Assembly (NCBI GenBank): GCA_030949565.1
Contig: JAUZSK010000083.1
Coordinates: forward strand, 1 to 64,000
From: Enterobacterales bacterium
GTDB lineage: Bacteria; Pseudomonadota; Gammaproteobacteria; Enterobacterales; Kangiellaceae
Direction of reading: 5' to 3'
DNA length: 64,000 nucleotides
Shown here: positions 48,722 through 57,847 of the stretch, in pieces
Layout of the letters: every line of letters starts with the position of its first letter
Numbering within the stretch: the first letter of the stretch is position 1
Notes under the pieces: generated by a model
Seen by the model: the letters and a program-made list of their open reading frames with translations, nothing else
The model's database searches: none
Told to the model about the DNA's origin: nothing
Made by a program: the position numbers and the translations under genes

Positions 48722-51202
48722 CTACTGTACTAACATGGCAGCGTTGGCAATGGTTGTGGCACAGACTGCCTTCACAACAGTTGCTGTGCGATTTACATCA
48801 CAGGCGGTTCCACAAGCTGTCAATTTATCTGTGAGATTATTTAATTCTAGTTTAATTTCAGCATCATTAGGCTGAGTCAATAAATTAGTACCGATGCTTC
48901 GACTAATTAAAGGATCGAAAAGAAGATTCCGTTTGATGTTTGAATTAAAAGCTAAATCAGCCGTTTCAGCAAAATTAAATCCGCTAAAATAGTTGCTACT
49001 TGCGGTGGTGTCATTCACCAATTCATTACAATAACTAATTGCTAATTGCGTCACCCCCATTTGTTGAGAAGAAACAAAAATATCAATATCGGTTAATGTG
49101 GGTAGTTGCTGTTTCACCGTTAAATAAGTTGCCATAACATTGGAATTAGACATACTCACTCCCGTCGCTTGAGACATGGTGGCATTAATTTCAGCAAAAT
49201 CACGAATGCCTATATCAGGTCGGGCAGTTAGATCAGCTGCTGGTGGTAACGGCGGTACAGGAGGTTCGACAAAAGCGTTAGTTTGCCCATTTATTTTTTC
49301 AAAGGTTAGAAAAAACTCATCTGAAACAGGGCCTTTTTCAAGCGAAATGACAGTCCCTAGCCTAGACAATAGCTGGCCGGTTTGTATGCTGTAACTATTT
49401 GATTCAACCAAGGATGCTAAATTACTATAAGCTTGGCCGGTTATCGCTTCTTGACCATTGATGGCGATTCTAATTTTTTCGATATCAATATTATTAGGCA
49501 CGTTGTTTGGATCAAGATTGATATAAGTGGGTTCGGTAAATAAATAGCTATAGCTATCATATTGACTGACTTCATACATAATGTAGGAATCGGGTAGATT
49601 AACTAAGTGAGAGATACTAAATAGCATGAAGAATTTTTCACCTACGCCCACATCAAAGTTTTGCATCACCTGCTGTTGCGTCAGCGCACGATTGTGGATG
49701 GCAATCATACGGAAAGTACCCGCAAATGAACGATCACTCGAAACTTCATTACCTATTACAAAAGCATATGTGTCGTTCCAATCCGCAAGGCTACCTCCCG
49801 CCAAATCATCAGAAGCAACTAGCACACCATTGACATAAATCATTCGACCTTCGGTCGGTGAAAATGTGGCAACTACATGTTGCAATGATGTTTGAAGTAT
49901 TTCATCCGCATCCGCTGTGGACAATTGTGGTAAACCATTTTGATCGGCGAGCGTGCTGCGATTAAGAAAATCATAATTGTAAAGGGTTTGGCCAAGGGTG
50001 AAATTTCGGTTGGTAGTGCCAGCTGAGTAACTAATAATTCCGGCAGGTCCTTCTTGGGTAACATTGGCTGGGACGACCCAAGCTTCAATGGAATATTCAC
50101 CAGTTGCCGTTATCAGATCATGTAACTTTTTACTATTTGAAGTAGTGCCTTGGCCTTTACCATTGACAATATTGACGCCCCAACCACCAACCCAGCTGTA
50201 TTCGCCACTTAAATTTAGATCAATCGCGGGTTCAACACCGCTGGTATCAAAAGCAGTACTACCACTACCGGTTTTAAAATTCCAAAGTGCAATAATACTC
50301 GCATCATAACGACCTCCACCACTAGCAACAATTCCGTCAGAGAGGAACAGTGCTTTACTTTTTAACAGATTAGGATCAACTTGAGTGAGCGGTATTTGAC
50401 CGGCAAAGGCCGCTATCGCATTTTCCATTTCAGTCGCATTAGCGCCACAATCACTCCAGCAATTATGAAACTCATTGCGAAGTCTAAGCACGAACCGTGA
50501 ATTAGCAGGTGTATCTAAATCAATTTTTGCTTTGGCTGCTTCATAGGCCGCAGCCACGTCGCTGTTAGCAAAGAAGGGGGCAATAGGACTAGCCGCTGTA
50601 TCGGTATGACAATTAGCACAATTAGCCACTAACAAGGGATGAATGGTCGTTCCAAAAAGAGTCGGATCGGTTGGAAAATTGCGACTATCGCCGGGGTCTT
50701 TAATCGGTGGTGCTTCCAGTGTTATGGAATTGCTACTACCTGCTGAATCGCCTGCCCAAGCGGTAATATAACTGGTGATAATATCCGCGCAAGCGGTATC
50801 GCTGGTTAACCAGCAGTTATGACCTGCCGCTACCTTGGTAACCATTCTTGAGTCTTTAGGCGATGCGAGATCGACTATAGTGTTTGCTTCTGAATAGGCA
50901 AGATTAACATCATCTAGATTAACAAATTCTGGTGTTTGTCCAATACCATGACATTGTCCACAACGATTTGATGGTGACAGATTATCCCAAACATTAATTT
51001 TGAACGATTGTACATCATTAGTGGTTGGTGGTGGACCCACATAGTTATTCGATGTCGGTGGTGGTTGAGACGGATTCAGCTGTACATCTGCGCCGCCTCC
51101 AGAACAAGCCACTAGAAAAATAAGAGCGGTTGCAGCAACTAAACTAGTTAGCCGATTGATGGTCCGCGAGTAGAAACCTGAAGTGATTTTAGTGATCGAC
51201 AT
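48722..51202 (-). CDS. Lipoprotein with two CxxCH modules and a LamG domain
   Basis: 826 residues. A lipoprotein signal gives Cys33 in FLVACSGGG, so it is membrane-anchored and exported. Two similar cytochrome-like modules follow at about 65-150 and 180-270. They share a CxxCH (NRCGQCHG, ANCANCHT) and a later HNCW motif, so they look like a tandem duplication. A LamG/concanavalin-like domain fills about 305-530 (SIEAWVVP, MIYVNGVLVASDDL). The C-terminal 290 residues are unassigned. The upstream gene stops four bases before its start. It may carry c-type haem, which needs biochemical proof. Confidence 0.78.
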   Translation of the reverse strand: MSITKITSGFYSRTINRLTSLVAATALIFLVACSGGGADVQLNPSQPPPTSNNYVGPPPTTNDVQSFKINVWDNLSPSNRCGQCHGIGQTPEFVNLDDVNLAYSEANTIVDLASPKDSRMVTKVAAGHNCWLTSDTACADIITSYITAWAGDSAGSSNSITLEAPPIKDPGDSRNFPTDPTLFGTTIHPLLVANCANCHTDTAASPIAPFFANSDVAAAYEAAKAKIDLDTPANSRFVLRLRNEFHNCWSDCGANATEMENAIAAFAGQIPLTQVDPNLLKSKALFLSDGIVASGGGRYDASIIALWNFKTGSGSTAFDTSGVEPAIDLNLSGEYSWVGGWGVNIVNGKGQGTTSNSKKLHDLITATGEYSIEAWVVPANVTQEGPAGIISYSAGTTNRNFTLGQTLYNYDFLNRSTLADQNGLPQLSTADADEILQTSLQHVVATFSPTEGRMIYVNGVLVASDDLAGGSLADWNDTYAFVIGNEVSSDRSFAGTFRMIAIHNRALTQQQVMQNFDVGVGEKFFMLFSISHLVNLPDSYIMYEVSQYDSYSYLFTEPTYINLDPNNVPNNIDIEKIRIAINGQEAITGQAYSNLASLVESNSYSIQTGQLLSRLGTVISLEKGPVSDEFFLTFEKINGQTNAFVEPPVPPLPPAADLTARPDIGIRDFAEINATMSQATGVSMSNSNVMATYLTVKQQLPTLTDIDIFVSSQQMGVTQLAISYCNELVNDTTASSNYFSGFNFAETADLAFNSNIKRNLLFDPLISRSIGTNLLTQPNDAEIKLELNNLTDKLTACGTACDVNRTATVVKAVCATTIANAAMLVQ

Positions 51203-51205
51203 TTT

Positions 51206-52438
51206 CTAATCTCCCATACAATAAACGGCTGACTCAGCAAAGGTCCGTTTTAGCTGATAATTATTATTAGCAAGTGAGGTTACCATGCTATCAATTTGTG
51301 CTCTATCTGCCGCATTTCCGGGTTTTCTTAGACACACATTGGTAAATACTTTCTCGACTTGGCATTGAGCAAACTTGGCACTATAGGCGAGTTCTTGTCC
51401 CATGGTTTTAGCGCCTGCTCCACTGCCAGCTAAACTAGTATCCCAACCAATGGTAGAATTTTGGCCTTGTCGCCAATAGTTATCCCACTTATCATCTTGG
51501 GTAACAAAGCCATAGGGAAAATTAGCGCTGTTGTTGTGGTACTTGGCAACCACTCGGGTGCCGGTCGTGGGATTGATTGAACCGACATCGTTATAAACCA
51601 GACTGCCATTATCGCCTTCTGGATCGGTGTTGACATCGTATTGATAGTTGTAATAAGCGAAGGATTGAATCATCGGATCCATTCCAGCATGACAACCGTA
51701 ACAGGAGTTGTTGTAGATACGACTGTCGCCTCCAGGACTTCGAGCAACATCTTGGCGAATACGGTCGGCGGCTCGAGAAATATCTTTTAGCGGTTCTAGG
51801 TCGCCGCAAAGATGGTTGATTAAGGTGAATCGAAAAAGTGCTCGGTTAGTGCCGTCAATTAAAAAGGCTTTAGCTGAAGCGCGAGTGGTTAAAACTCCGG
51901 CGGTGGCTTCTGCGGGTAAACCGGTGACACTTGACTGAGTGGATTGTTGCAGAACCGCTTGAAGATCCAAGGCTTGGTTTTCCGCCTGCTCATAATGTGT
52001 ATTATTACTGATGGAGTAGGGTGTGAGGCCTGGTGAATTTGCAGTGTAAATAATATCGCCAATCAGTATTTGTCTTATATCAATGTCGTCTCGAATAATA
52101 CCTATCACAGTGGCAGTGTAGTCATTAAGTGGAGCGAAAACCGTTTGCGCTTCATTAGTCCATGGTGTGACAAAGTTTTTAAGTGTGACTGAATAAAAAG
52201 CACTATTATCCATTGCCTTGTATGCTGCGGCCACTTGATTATTGGCGAGGATATCCGTTTCCATGGCGTTCAAAACCGACGCAGAAGGTGGTACGCCAGC
52301 TAAGCGATCATGAATACGCTTGGCTTGTTCTCTGGGGCCCGCTATTGTATCGAATGCTGTTATAAGTGATAGGCCAAAGGCTATCAATAACCATAGTCGG
52401 TGAGCTGTCACTGTTTGCTTTTGTTTTGCTTGTGTCAT
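51206..52438 (-). CDS. Exported CxxCH protein related to DUF1588/DUF1585
   Basis: About 410 residues from ATG 52438, which gives an N-terminal signal (LWLLIAFGLSLITAFDTIAG); longer in-frame starts up to 52570 lack this arrangement. CYGCHAGMDPMIQSFAYYNY resembles the DUF1588 pattern C-x2-CH-x-MDP, and the C-terminal FAQCQVEKVFTNVCLRKPGN resembles DUF1585. These domains normally occur in planctomycete-type cytochrome proteins beside DUF1501. It is first in the leftward three-gene operon. Haem binding is inferred from one CxxCH. Confidence 0.75.
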   Translation of the reverse strand: MTQAKQKQTVTAHRLWLLIAFGLSLITAFDTIAGPREQAKRIHDRLAGVPPSASVLNAMETDILANNQVAAAYKAMDNSAFYSVTLKNFVTPWTNEAQTVFAPLNDYTATVIGIIRDDIDIRQILIGDIIYTANSPGLTPYSISNNTHYEQAENQALDLQAVLQQSTQSSVTGLPAEATAGVLTTRASAKAFLIDGTNRALFRFTLINHLCGDLEPLKDISRAADRIRQDVARSPGGDSRIYNNSCYGCHAGMDPMIQSFAYYNYQYDVNTDPEGDNGSLVYNDVGSINPTTGTRVVAKYHNNSANFPYGFVTQDDKWDNYWRQGQNSTIGWDTSLAGSGAGAKTMGQELAYSAKFAQCQVEKVFTNVCLRKPGNAADRAQIDSMVTSLANNNYQLKRTFAESAVYCMGD

Positions 52439-52828
52439 AATAAAATCCAAGGGAAACGCATTTATAAAGAAATGCTTTTTATATTTATTCACAGAGACTA
52501 ATAATGGAAGATAATTAATGTTTCTGCTTACAAATATTGGCCTTTTGGCCAAATATCTAGACAAGTGCAATTACTTTAGCTTAACTGAAATTTAGTTTTC
52601 GTGATGTTTCGCACAGAAATCAGTAATTGATTGTTTAATAATTGAACCATCATATCTCAAAGCATCTATACTTCTCTTAAAGCTGTTTATCGGCATTGAA
52701 ATGGAAATCTTGATTAGACCTAGGGCCGTGAGCGATAGATAGTTGAAATTAGCGGATAATCGGTCATAGCATTTAGAGATTTTTATTGGCTTAATGACTG
52801 GCAAAACTCTTGTTACTAAAGGTTAAAT
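52439..52828. other. Divergent promoter region of the redox cluster
   Basis: 390 bases between the leftward and rightward envelope operons. On the minus strand, 52804-52592, an open frame of 70 codons reads NYLSLTALGLIKISISMPIN and ends FCAKHHEN. It resembles no family I can name and could be a remnant of a coding sequence. No consensus promoter was confirmed. Confidence 0.4.
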
Positions 52829-55507
52829 ATGAAGGTATTTTTTTTTCAACCCTATAACTAAACTACTGGTTTTGATCGTTTTGGTGCAACTATTAAGCGC
52901 TTGTACCAGCGGTAGTGCAACGCTTGATGGCGGCGGTCAGGAAGGTGATGCTGTTGCTGTCGATTACCCTATTGCTTATGTTAAACGGTTACTACCGGTT
53001 GTCCCCGATGCTAATAATATTGATCAAGCAGTGGTGGTTAATTTAAGAGAACCTGTCAACTTTTTTACCCGGCGCGGCTCTCTACATAAGAGATCGAGCG
53101 ACACCTAGTGCGGCTGAAGTCAACCTAACCGACGCGCTATTTGCTGAAGGCGCCTTGTATGATGTAAAAGACCTTGACACCAACTATGAAGGAACCAAAA
53201 TCATCTTTGCCATGCGCGCGCCTATGATTGATGGGCTGCCCCCTGAAGAGCAACCCACTTGGAATCTTTGGGAATACGATCTTCCTAATCAGACCCTACG
53301 TCGTTTAATCACTTCTGATATTACGGCAGACGAGGGGCAGGATATATCGCCTCATTATTTACCTGATGGGCGAATTGTGTTTTGCTTCCAATCGTCAACG
53401 AACAGCCAAAGCGGTTCTATTGGATGAAGGTAAACCCCAGTATGATGCAATGGATGAAGATCGCAATGTTCCAGCCATGGCTCTGCATGTCATGGATACG
53501 GATGGTAGCAATATAAAACAAATCACCTTTAATCAAAGTCATGATTTAGCCCCCAGCGTTTTATTGAATGGCAAAATTGTGTTCAGTCGTTGGGATGATG
53601 CCGGCGGCAATGACCAAATTAGTTTATATCAAGTCAATCCTGATGGTACGGGCCTTGAGATCTTGTATGGACGACATTCTCATTTTACCGGTAGTGACGC
53701 ATCATTTGTCGAATTTATGCAAGCAAGGCAAGCACCTGATGGTCGCTTAATCGTTAAATTACGACCCAACTTTTCAACCCGACTCGGTGGCGAGCTAGTT
53801 TATATCGATTTTGCTAACTTTACCGAAATCAACCAAACCACTATTCCGTCAAGTGGCACAGCCGGCCCCGCTCAAGTTAGCGCAACACCTTTTGATGTTC
53901 GAACCGATGATGCGCCATCGGTCGGTGGGCGATTTGCAAACGTTTATCCGCTGTATGATGGTTCGGGGCGCTTTTTGGTGAGTTGGACGCCTTGTCGGCT
54001 TAACGATGTAGATGCGGCGGGTAATCCCATTATTATTCCTTGTACGGATGCTGATATAGCAGCCGGTAAGCAAGAGGCTCAACCACTTTATGGTATCTGG
54101 AGCTATGATCCCAGCAATGGTACTTTGAGGCCCATTGTTGTCGGTATTGAAGGCATGGTGATTCATGATGTTGTTGCTTTGGCGCCAAGGGATATAGCGA
54201 CGGTAATAATCGATAGTACGTCCACATCAGATCAAACCTTAGTGACTGAGAATGTTGGAGTGGTGCATATTGAAAGTGTTTATGACTTTGATGGGATTGA
54301 TTTGAGTCCAAATGGTATAGCAACCCTTGCCGATCCAGTTCAAACAACAGCCGCTGGTCGACCCGCTAGATTTTTAAGGATTGTCAAAGCGGTTTCGTTA
54401 CCCGACCGAGACTTAGTGACCCTTCGAAATACAGCATTTGGACGCAGCTCTGCTCAGGGAATGCGGGATATTCTGGGTTATACAGTGGTGGAGCCCGATG
54501 GTTCGGCGATGTTTAAGGTGCCGGCTAATGTGGCTTTTTCAATTAGCGTGTTAGATGCCAATGGGCGACGGCTGACACCTCGCCACCAAAATTGGATTAG
54601 TTTAAAGGCTGGTGAAGTAAAAACTTGTCATGGGTGTCATGCTAGCGATAGCGAATTGCCTCATGGTCGCTACATGGCGGAAGCGGACTCGATTAATTTA
54701 GGAGCGCCAGCAGCTGCACCTTTCCCTAATACCGATCCAGCATTAGTTGCTGAGATGGGTGAAACGATGGCCCAAACCACCAACCGATTGAATGGGTTTC
54801 AGGATTTATCGGTGAATGTCTATTATAGGGATTACTGGACTGATCCCAACTTAAGTGCGGCAAATCCAAACATTAGCTACCTATATTCCCAACTAACCAC
54901 GCCAGCACCGACAAGTGTCGGTTGCTTGACTAGTTGGAGCGGCTTGTGCCGTATTTCGATTAATTATGTCGATAATATACAGCCTCTTTGGGAAACGACA
55001 CGACAAGAGTTTGATGCGATGGGCAACCTCATCGTTGACAATACCTGTACGCTTTGTCATAACCGTGTGGATGCAATGGGTGCCACACAGATACCAGCCG
55101 GGCAGCTGGAATTAACTGGTGAAGCATCGGTTGATGAACCGGATCATGTAACCTCTTACCGAGAATTATTGTTTCCTGATAATGCATTGGCCTTGGTGAA
55201 TGGTGCTTTGGTTGATGAATCAATGTTAGTGTTTGATGCTAATGGCAATCCTGTGTATGAAACCGACGCTAATGGGAATCTTATTTTGGATGCCAATGGT
55301 GACCCAATACAGGTGACACAGACTGTCGCTGTTACACCAAGTATGCGTGTATCGGGCGCCAGAAATAGCGCGCAGTTCTTTAATCGATTTAACGCCGGTG
55401 GTACTCACGCCGGTCGATTGAATGATGCTGAGTTAAGATTATTGTCTGAATGGCTCGATATTGGCGGACAGTATTACAATAATCCTTTTGATGTACCGCA
55501 AAATTGA
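52829..55507 (+). pseudogene. HzsA-like exported cytochrome lipoprotein (three frame breaks)
   Basis: The repaired gene starts at ATG 52829 (AAAGG upstream) and makes a lipoprotein of about 892 residues with Cys in QLLSACTSG. Three T runs break it: T9 at 52838-52846, T6 at 53061-53066 and T4 at 53380-53383. Dropping one T at each gives FLPGAALYIRDRATPSAAEV and GRIVFASNRQRTAK in one frame. The middle is a beta-propeller-like PD40 region (MALHVMDTDGSNIKQITFN). The C-terminal part has CHGCHASDSE and CTLCHNRVDAMG, two CxxCH motifs. This matches proteins called hydrazine synthase alpha-related. It has no other hydrazine-synthase partners here, so anammox is not implied. Confidence 0.78.
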
Positions 55508-55618
55508 TTGGCATTAATCGGTTTTACTGGATAAACTAGGTAAAGTTCAGAAATTAAACGATATAACAGGTGTAACTATCTGTTTAAACTAAAAATTTAA
55601 GAATGGAACATTTAAAAT

Positions 55619-56380
55619 TTGGAATTATTTAAGCGAGTTTTCGACCGGTTAGGAATTATTCTATTACTTATGGTGATAGGTGTTTCGCAGCTGCAGGCCG
55701 ATGAAGAAGTCTATCAAAAGGTGACTATTTTGGAACCTTTTATTGAGTTCCATACCGGTCCTGGGCGTGGCTATCCAGTTTTTTATGTGGTCGAGCGTGG
55801 TCAGCAGGTTGAATTGATCAAGAAAAAAACGCAGTGGTACAAGGTTCGTTCTGTCAAGGGGCATGAAGGTTGGGTTCATGAAAATACAATGGAAAAAACC
55901 TTAGCCGAAGATAATTCAAAATTTGATAGTAATAATGACGCACAAAAAGATTTCGTCAGCCGTGAATGGGAAGCCGGCGTTTTAGCAGGGAATTTTGGTG
56001 GCGCCACCAGTTTAACGCTCTATGGCGGTTGGAATTTTACTAAAAACCTAACCAGTGAGTTCTCTATTTCACAAGTTTTAGGCAATGTTTCCGATATTCG
56101 TCATGCAGATATTAGTCTTATACATCAGGCTTTTCCTGAGTGGCGATACTCACCTTTTATTAACCTAGGTGCTGGCATAATTCAAACAGTACCCTTTAGT
56201 ACTTTAGTACAATCGCAGGATCGAACCGATCAAATGGTTCATGTAGGACTCGGGGTGAAAGCCTATATTTCGCGGCAGTTTTTTATAAGAGCGGAATATA
56301 CAAGCTACACCATTTTAACCAGTAGAAACGACAACGATGAAGTGGAAGAATGGAAATTAGGATTCAGCATATTTTTCTAA
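55619..56380 (+). CDS. SH3-domain outer-membrane beta-barrel protein
   Basis: 253 residues, starting at TTG 55619; the ribosome site is poor, and an upstream ATG at 55602 is out of frame by one base. A signal peptide ends near LQADEE (about residue 22). A bacterial SH3 domain follows at about 30-90 (IEFHTGPGRGYPVFYVVERG, HEGWVHENTM). The rest is a small beta-barrel with alternating aromatic strands and a terminal Phe (KLGFSIFF). It is likely an outer-membrane anchor or scaffold binding peptidoglycan. It overlaps the next gene by 31 bases. Confidence 0.78.
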   Translation: MELFKRVFDRLGIILLLMVIGVSQLQADEEVYQKVTILEPFIEFHTGPGRGYPVFYVVERGQQVELIKKKTQWYKVRSVKGHEGWVHENTMEKTLAEDNSKFDSNNDAQKDFVSREWEAGVLAGNFGGATSLTLYGGWNFTKNLTSEFSISQVLGNVSDIRHADISLIHQAFPEWRYSPFINLGAGIIQTVPFSTLVQSQDRTDQMVHVGLGVKAYISRQFFIRAEYTSYTILTSRNDNDEVEEWKLGFSIFF

Positions 56381-57036
56381 AATTAGCGACCCTGTTTAGC
56401 AGCACGGTTTTTTGTTTACTTTTGGCACTGCCAAGCATTGCTGCTGAAGGAGCGGAAGAAACCGACACGTCTGACGATCTCGGTGGTATTTTCGATCCCA
56501 AAGTAGAACGGCGTGAGGTGAGCCGCGATGCCATTGATTCCGAAAATTGGGAAATTGGCCTCTATTATGGCGTTATCAGCGTGGAAGATTTTGGTGCTAG
56601 CGAAATTAAAGGGCTGCGTGTCGCTTATCATGTGACCGAAGACTTCTTTATTGAAACAAGCTACGCTCAAACTCGAGCGGGCCTATCCAGTTTTGAGCGC
56701 TTGAATGGCAATGTGGTGTTACTCACGGATAGTCAAAGGAAGTATTCTCATTACAATATCAGCTTAGGTTTTAATGTTTTACCCGGAGAAGGATTTGTTG
56801 GTGATAGCACGGCGTTTAGTAGCCAATTGTATTTTTTGACGGGTTTGGGTAGTACCAATTTTGCCGGTGAACAGCGTTCAACCATTATGATTGGCGGCGG
56901 CTATCGCGTGTTATTTACTGATTGGTTTGCGGCTCACCTTACGCTAAAAGACCATCTCTATGATATTGAGTTGTTGGGTAGTGCTAAAACCGCCAGTGAT
57001 CTCGAAATTTCGACGACTTTTAGCTTTTATTTTTAG
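56350..57036 (+). CDS. Outer-membrane beta-barrel protein
   Basis: 228 residues with a signal peptide ending IAAEG near residue 32 (FSSTVFCLLLALPSIAA). The body has alternating strands with periodic aromatics (YHVTEDFFIETSYAQTRAGL) and ends in FSFYF, a C-terminal Phe typical of barrel assembly. It resembles the preceding barrel without its SH3 domain, so a duplication is possible. The start lies within the end of the previous gene. Confidence 0.78.
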   Translation: MEIRIQHIFLKLATLFSSTVFCLLLALPSIAAEGAEETDTSDDLGGIFDPKVERREVSRDAIDSENWEIGLYYGVISVEDFGASEIKGLRVAYHVTEDFFIETSYAQTRAGLSSFERLNGNVVLLTDSQRKYSHYNISLGFNVLPGEGFVGDSTAFSSQLYFLTGLGSTNFAGEQRSTIMIGGGYRVLFTDWFAAHLTLKDHLYDIELLGSAKTASDLEISTTFSFYF

Positions 57037-57084
57037 CCATCGTCTATAATTTAGCTTGTCTAAAACTAAATAAGGAATATCAAT

Positions 57085-57597
57085 ATGACTTTTGCTAAAA
57101 ATGGGTTTCATTTTATTCAAGTGGCTTTGTTGGTTCTTGTGTTGGGAAGTGTTTTTAGCACTAGTGTCGATGCAAAAAAGATCAAAGCTCCTGACTTTAC
57201 TTTAAAAAGTCGAGATGGCAAGAATGTCCGTTTATCAGATTTACGTGGCCAAGTGGTACTGCTTAATTTTTGGGCATCCTGGTGCGGTCCTTGTCGTCAG
57301 GAAATGCCTATCTTAGATCAGCTACAGACGAAATATAGCCAAGCAGGCTTTAGTGTGTTGGGTGTTAACCTCGATGCTAAGTCGGCTAAAGCGATTAAAT
57401 ATTTAAAGGACACACCGGTCAATTTTACGGTACTTTACGATCCACAAGGCAAAGTCAGTGAGCAGTATGGTGTGCAAGCCATGCCAAGTACCGTAATTAT
57501 TGACCGAGACGGTAATGTTCGTTATCTACATAAAGGGTTTAAAGCGGGCTACACCGAGAAATATCACAAGCAAATAAAAGCCCTACTAAGAGAGTAA
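57085..57597 (+). CDS. TlpA-like thiol-disulfide oxidoreductase
   Basis: 170 residues with a signal sequence (about 1-28, ending VDA). A thioredoxin fold of the TlpA/ResA class has the active site FWASWCGPCRQEMP. The cis-Pro region AMPSTVIIDRDGN is intact. It is exported and may reduce the CxxCH cysteines for haem attachment or serve another step in the cluster; this role is inferred. It follows the barrel gene by 49 bases and is 14 bases ahead of the DUF4266 gene. Confidence 0.9.
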   Translation: MTFAKNGFHFIQVALLVLVLGSVFSTSVDAKKIKAPDFTLKSRDGKNVRLSDLRGQVVLLNFWASWCGPCRQEMPILDQLQTKYSQAGFSVLGVNLDAKSAKAIKYLKDTPVNFTVLYDPQGKVSEQYGVQAMPSTVIIDRDGNVRYLHKGFKAGYTEKYHKQIKALLRE

Positions 57598-57610
57598 GCA
57601 AGAGAGCTAT

Positions 57611-57847
57611 ATGACGCAAAAAACACTGATTCGGCGATTAATGATTCTACTGAGTTTTTCAATCTTGGCTGGTTGTTCTAGCATAGAACCATGGGTTAAA
57701 CCCTATGAAAGACAAAATCTTGCCGATCCAATTACCTTTTTTGGTCGTGACCCAGTTGCGGATAATTATATGCACCATGTGCATCAAGCGCGTGAAAGTG
57801 CGCGCGGTGCTGAAGGCGGATCAGGAGGTGGATGTGGTTGTAACTAG
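57611..57847 (+). CDS. DUF4266 lipoprotein
   Basis: 78 residues with a lipoprotein signal, lipobox LAGCSS. The conserved body PWVKPYERQNLADPITFF and the Gly/Cys-rich tail GGSGGGCGCN match DUF4266. The tail with two Cys is unusual for so small a protein. DUF4266 and DUF3570 are commonly adjacent in exported redox loci. Its 3' end overlaps the DUF3570 start by 14 bases. Confidence 0.85.
   Translation: MTQKTLIRRLMILLSFSILAGCSSIEPWVKPYERQNLADPITFFGRDPVADNYMHHVHQARESARGAEGGSGGGCGCN

Noticed and set aside
52829-55507. Hydrazine synthase and anammox metabolism
   Set aside because: Only the HzsA-like fold and CxxCH motifs are shared; no HzsB, HzsC or other anammox genes are present.
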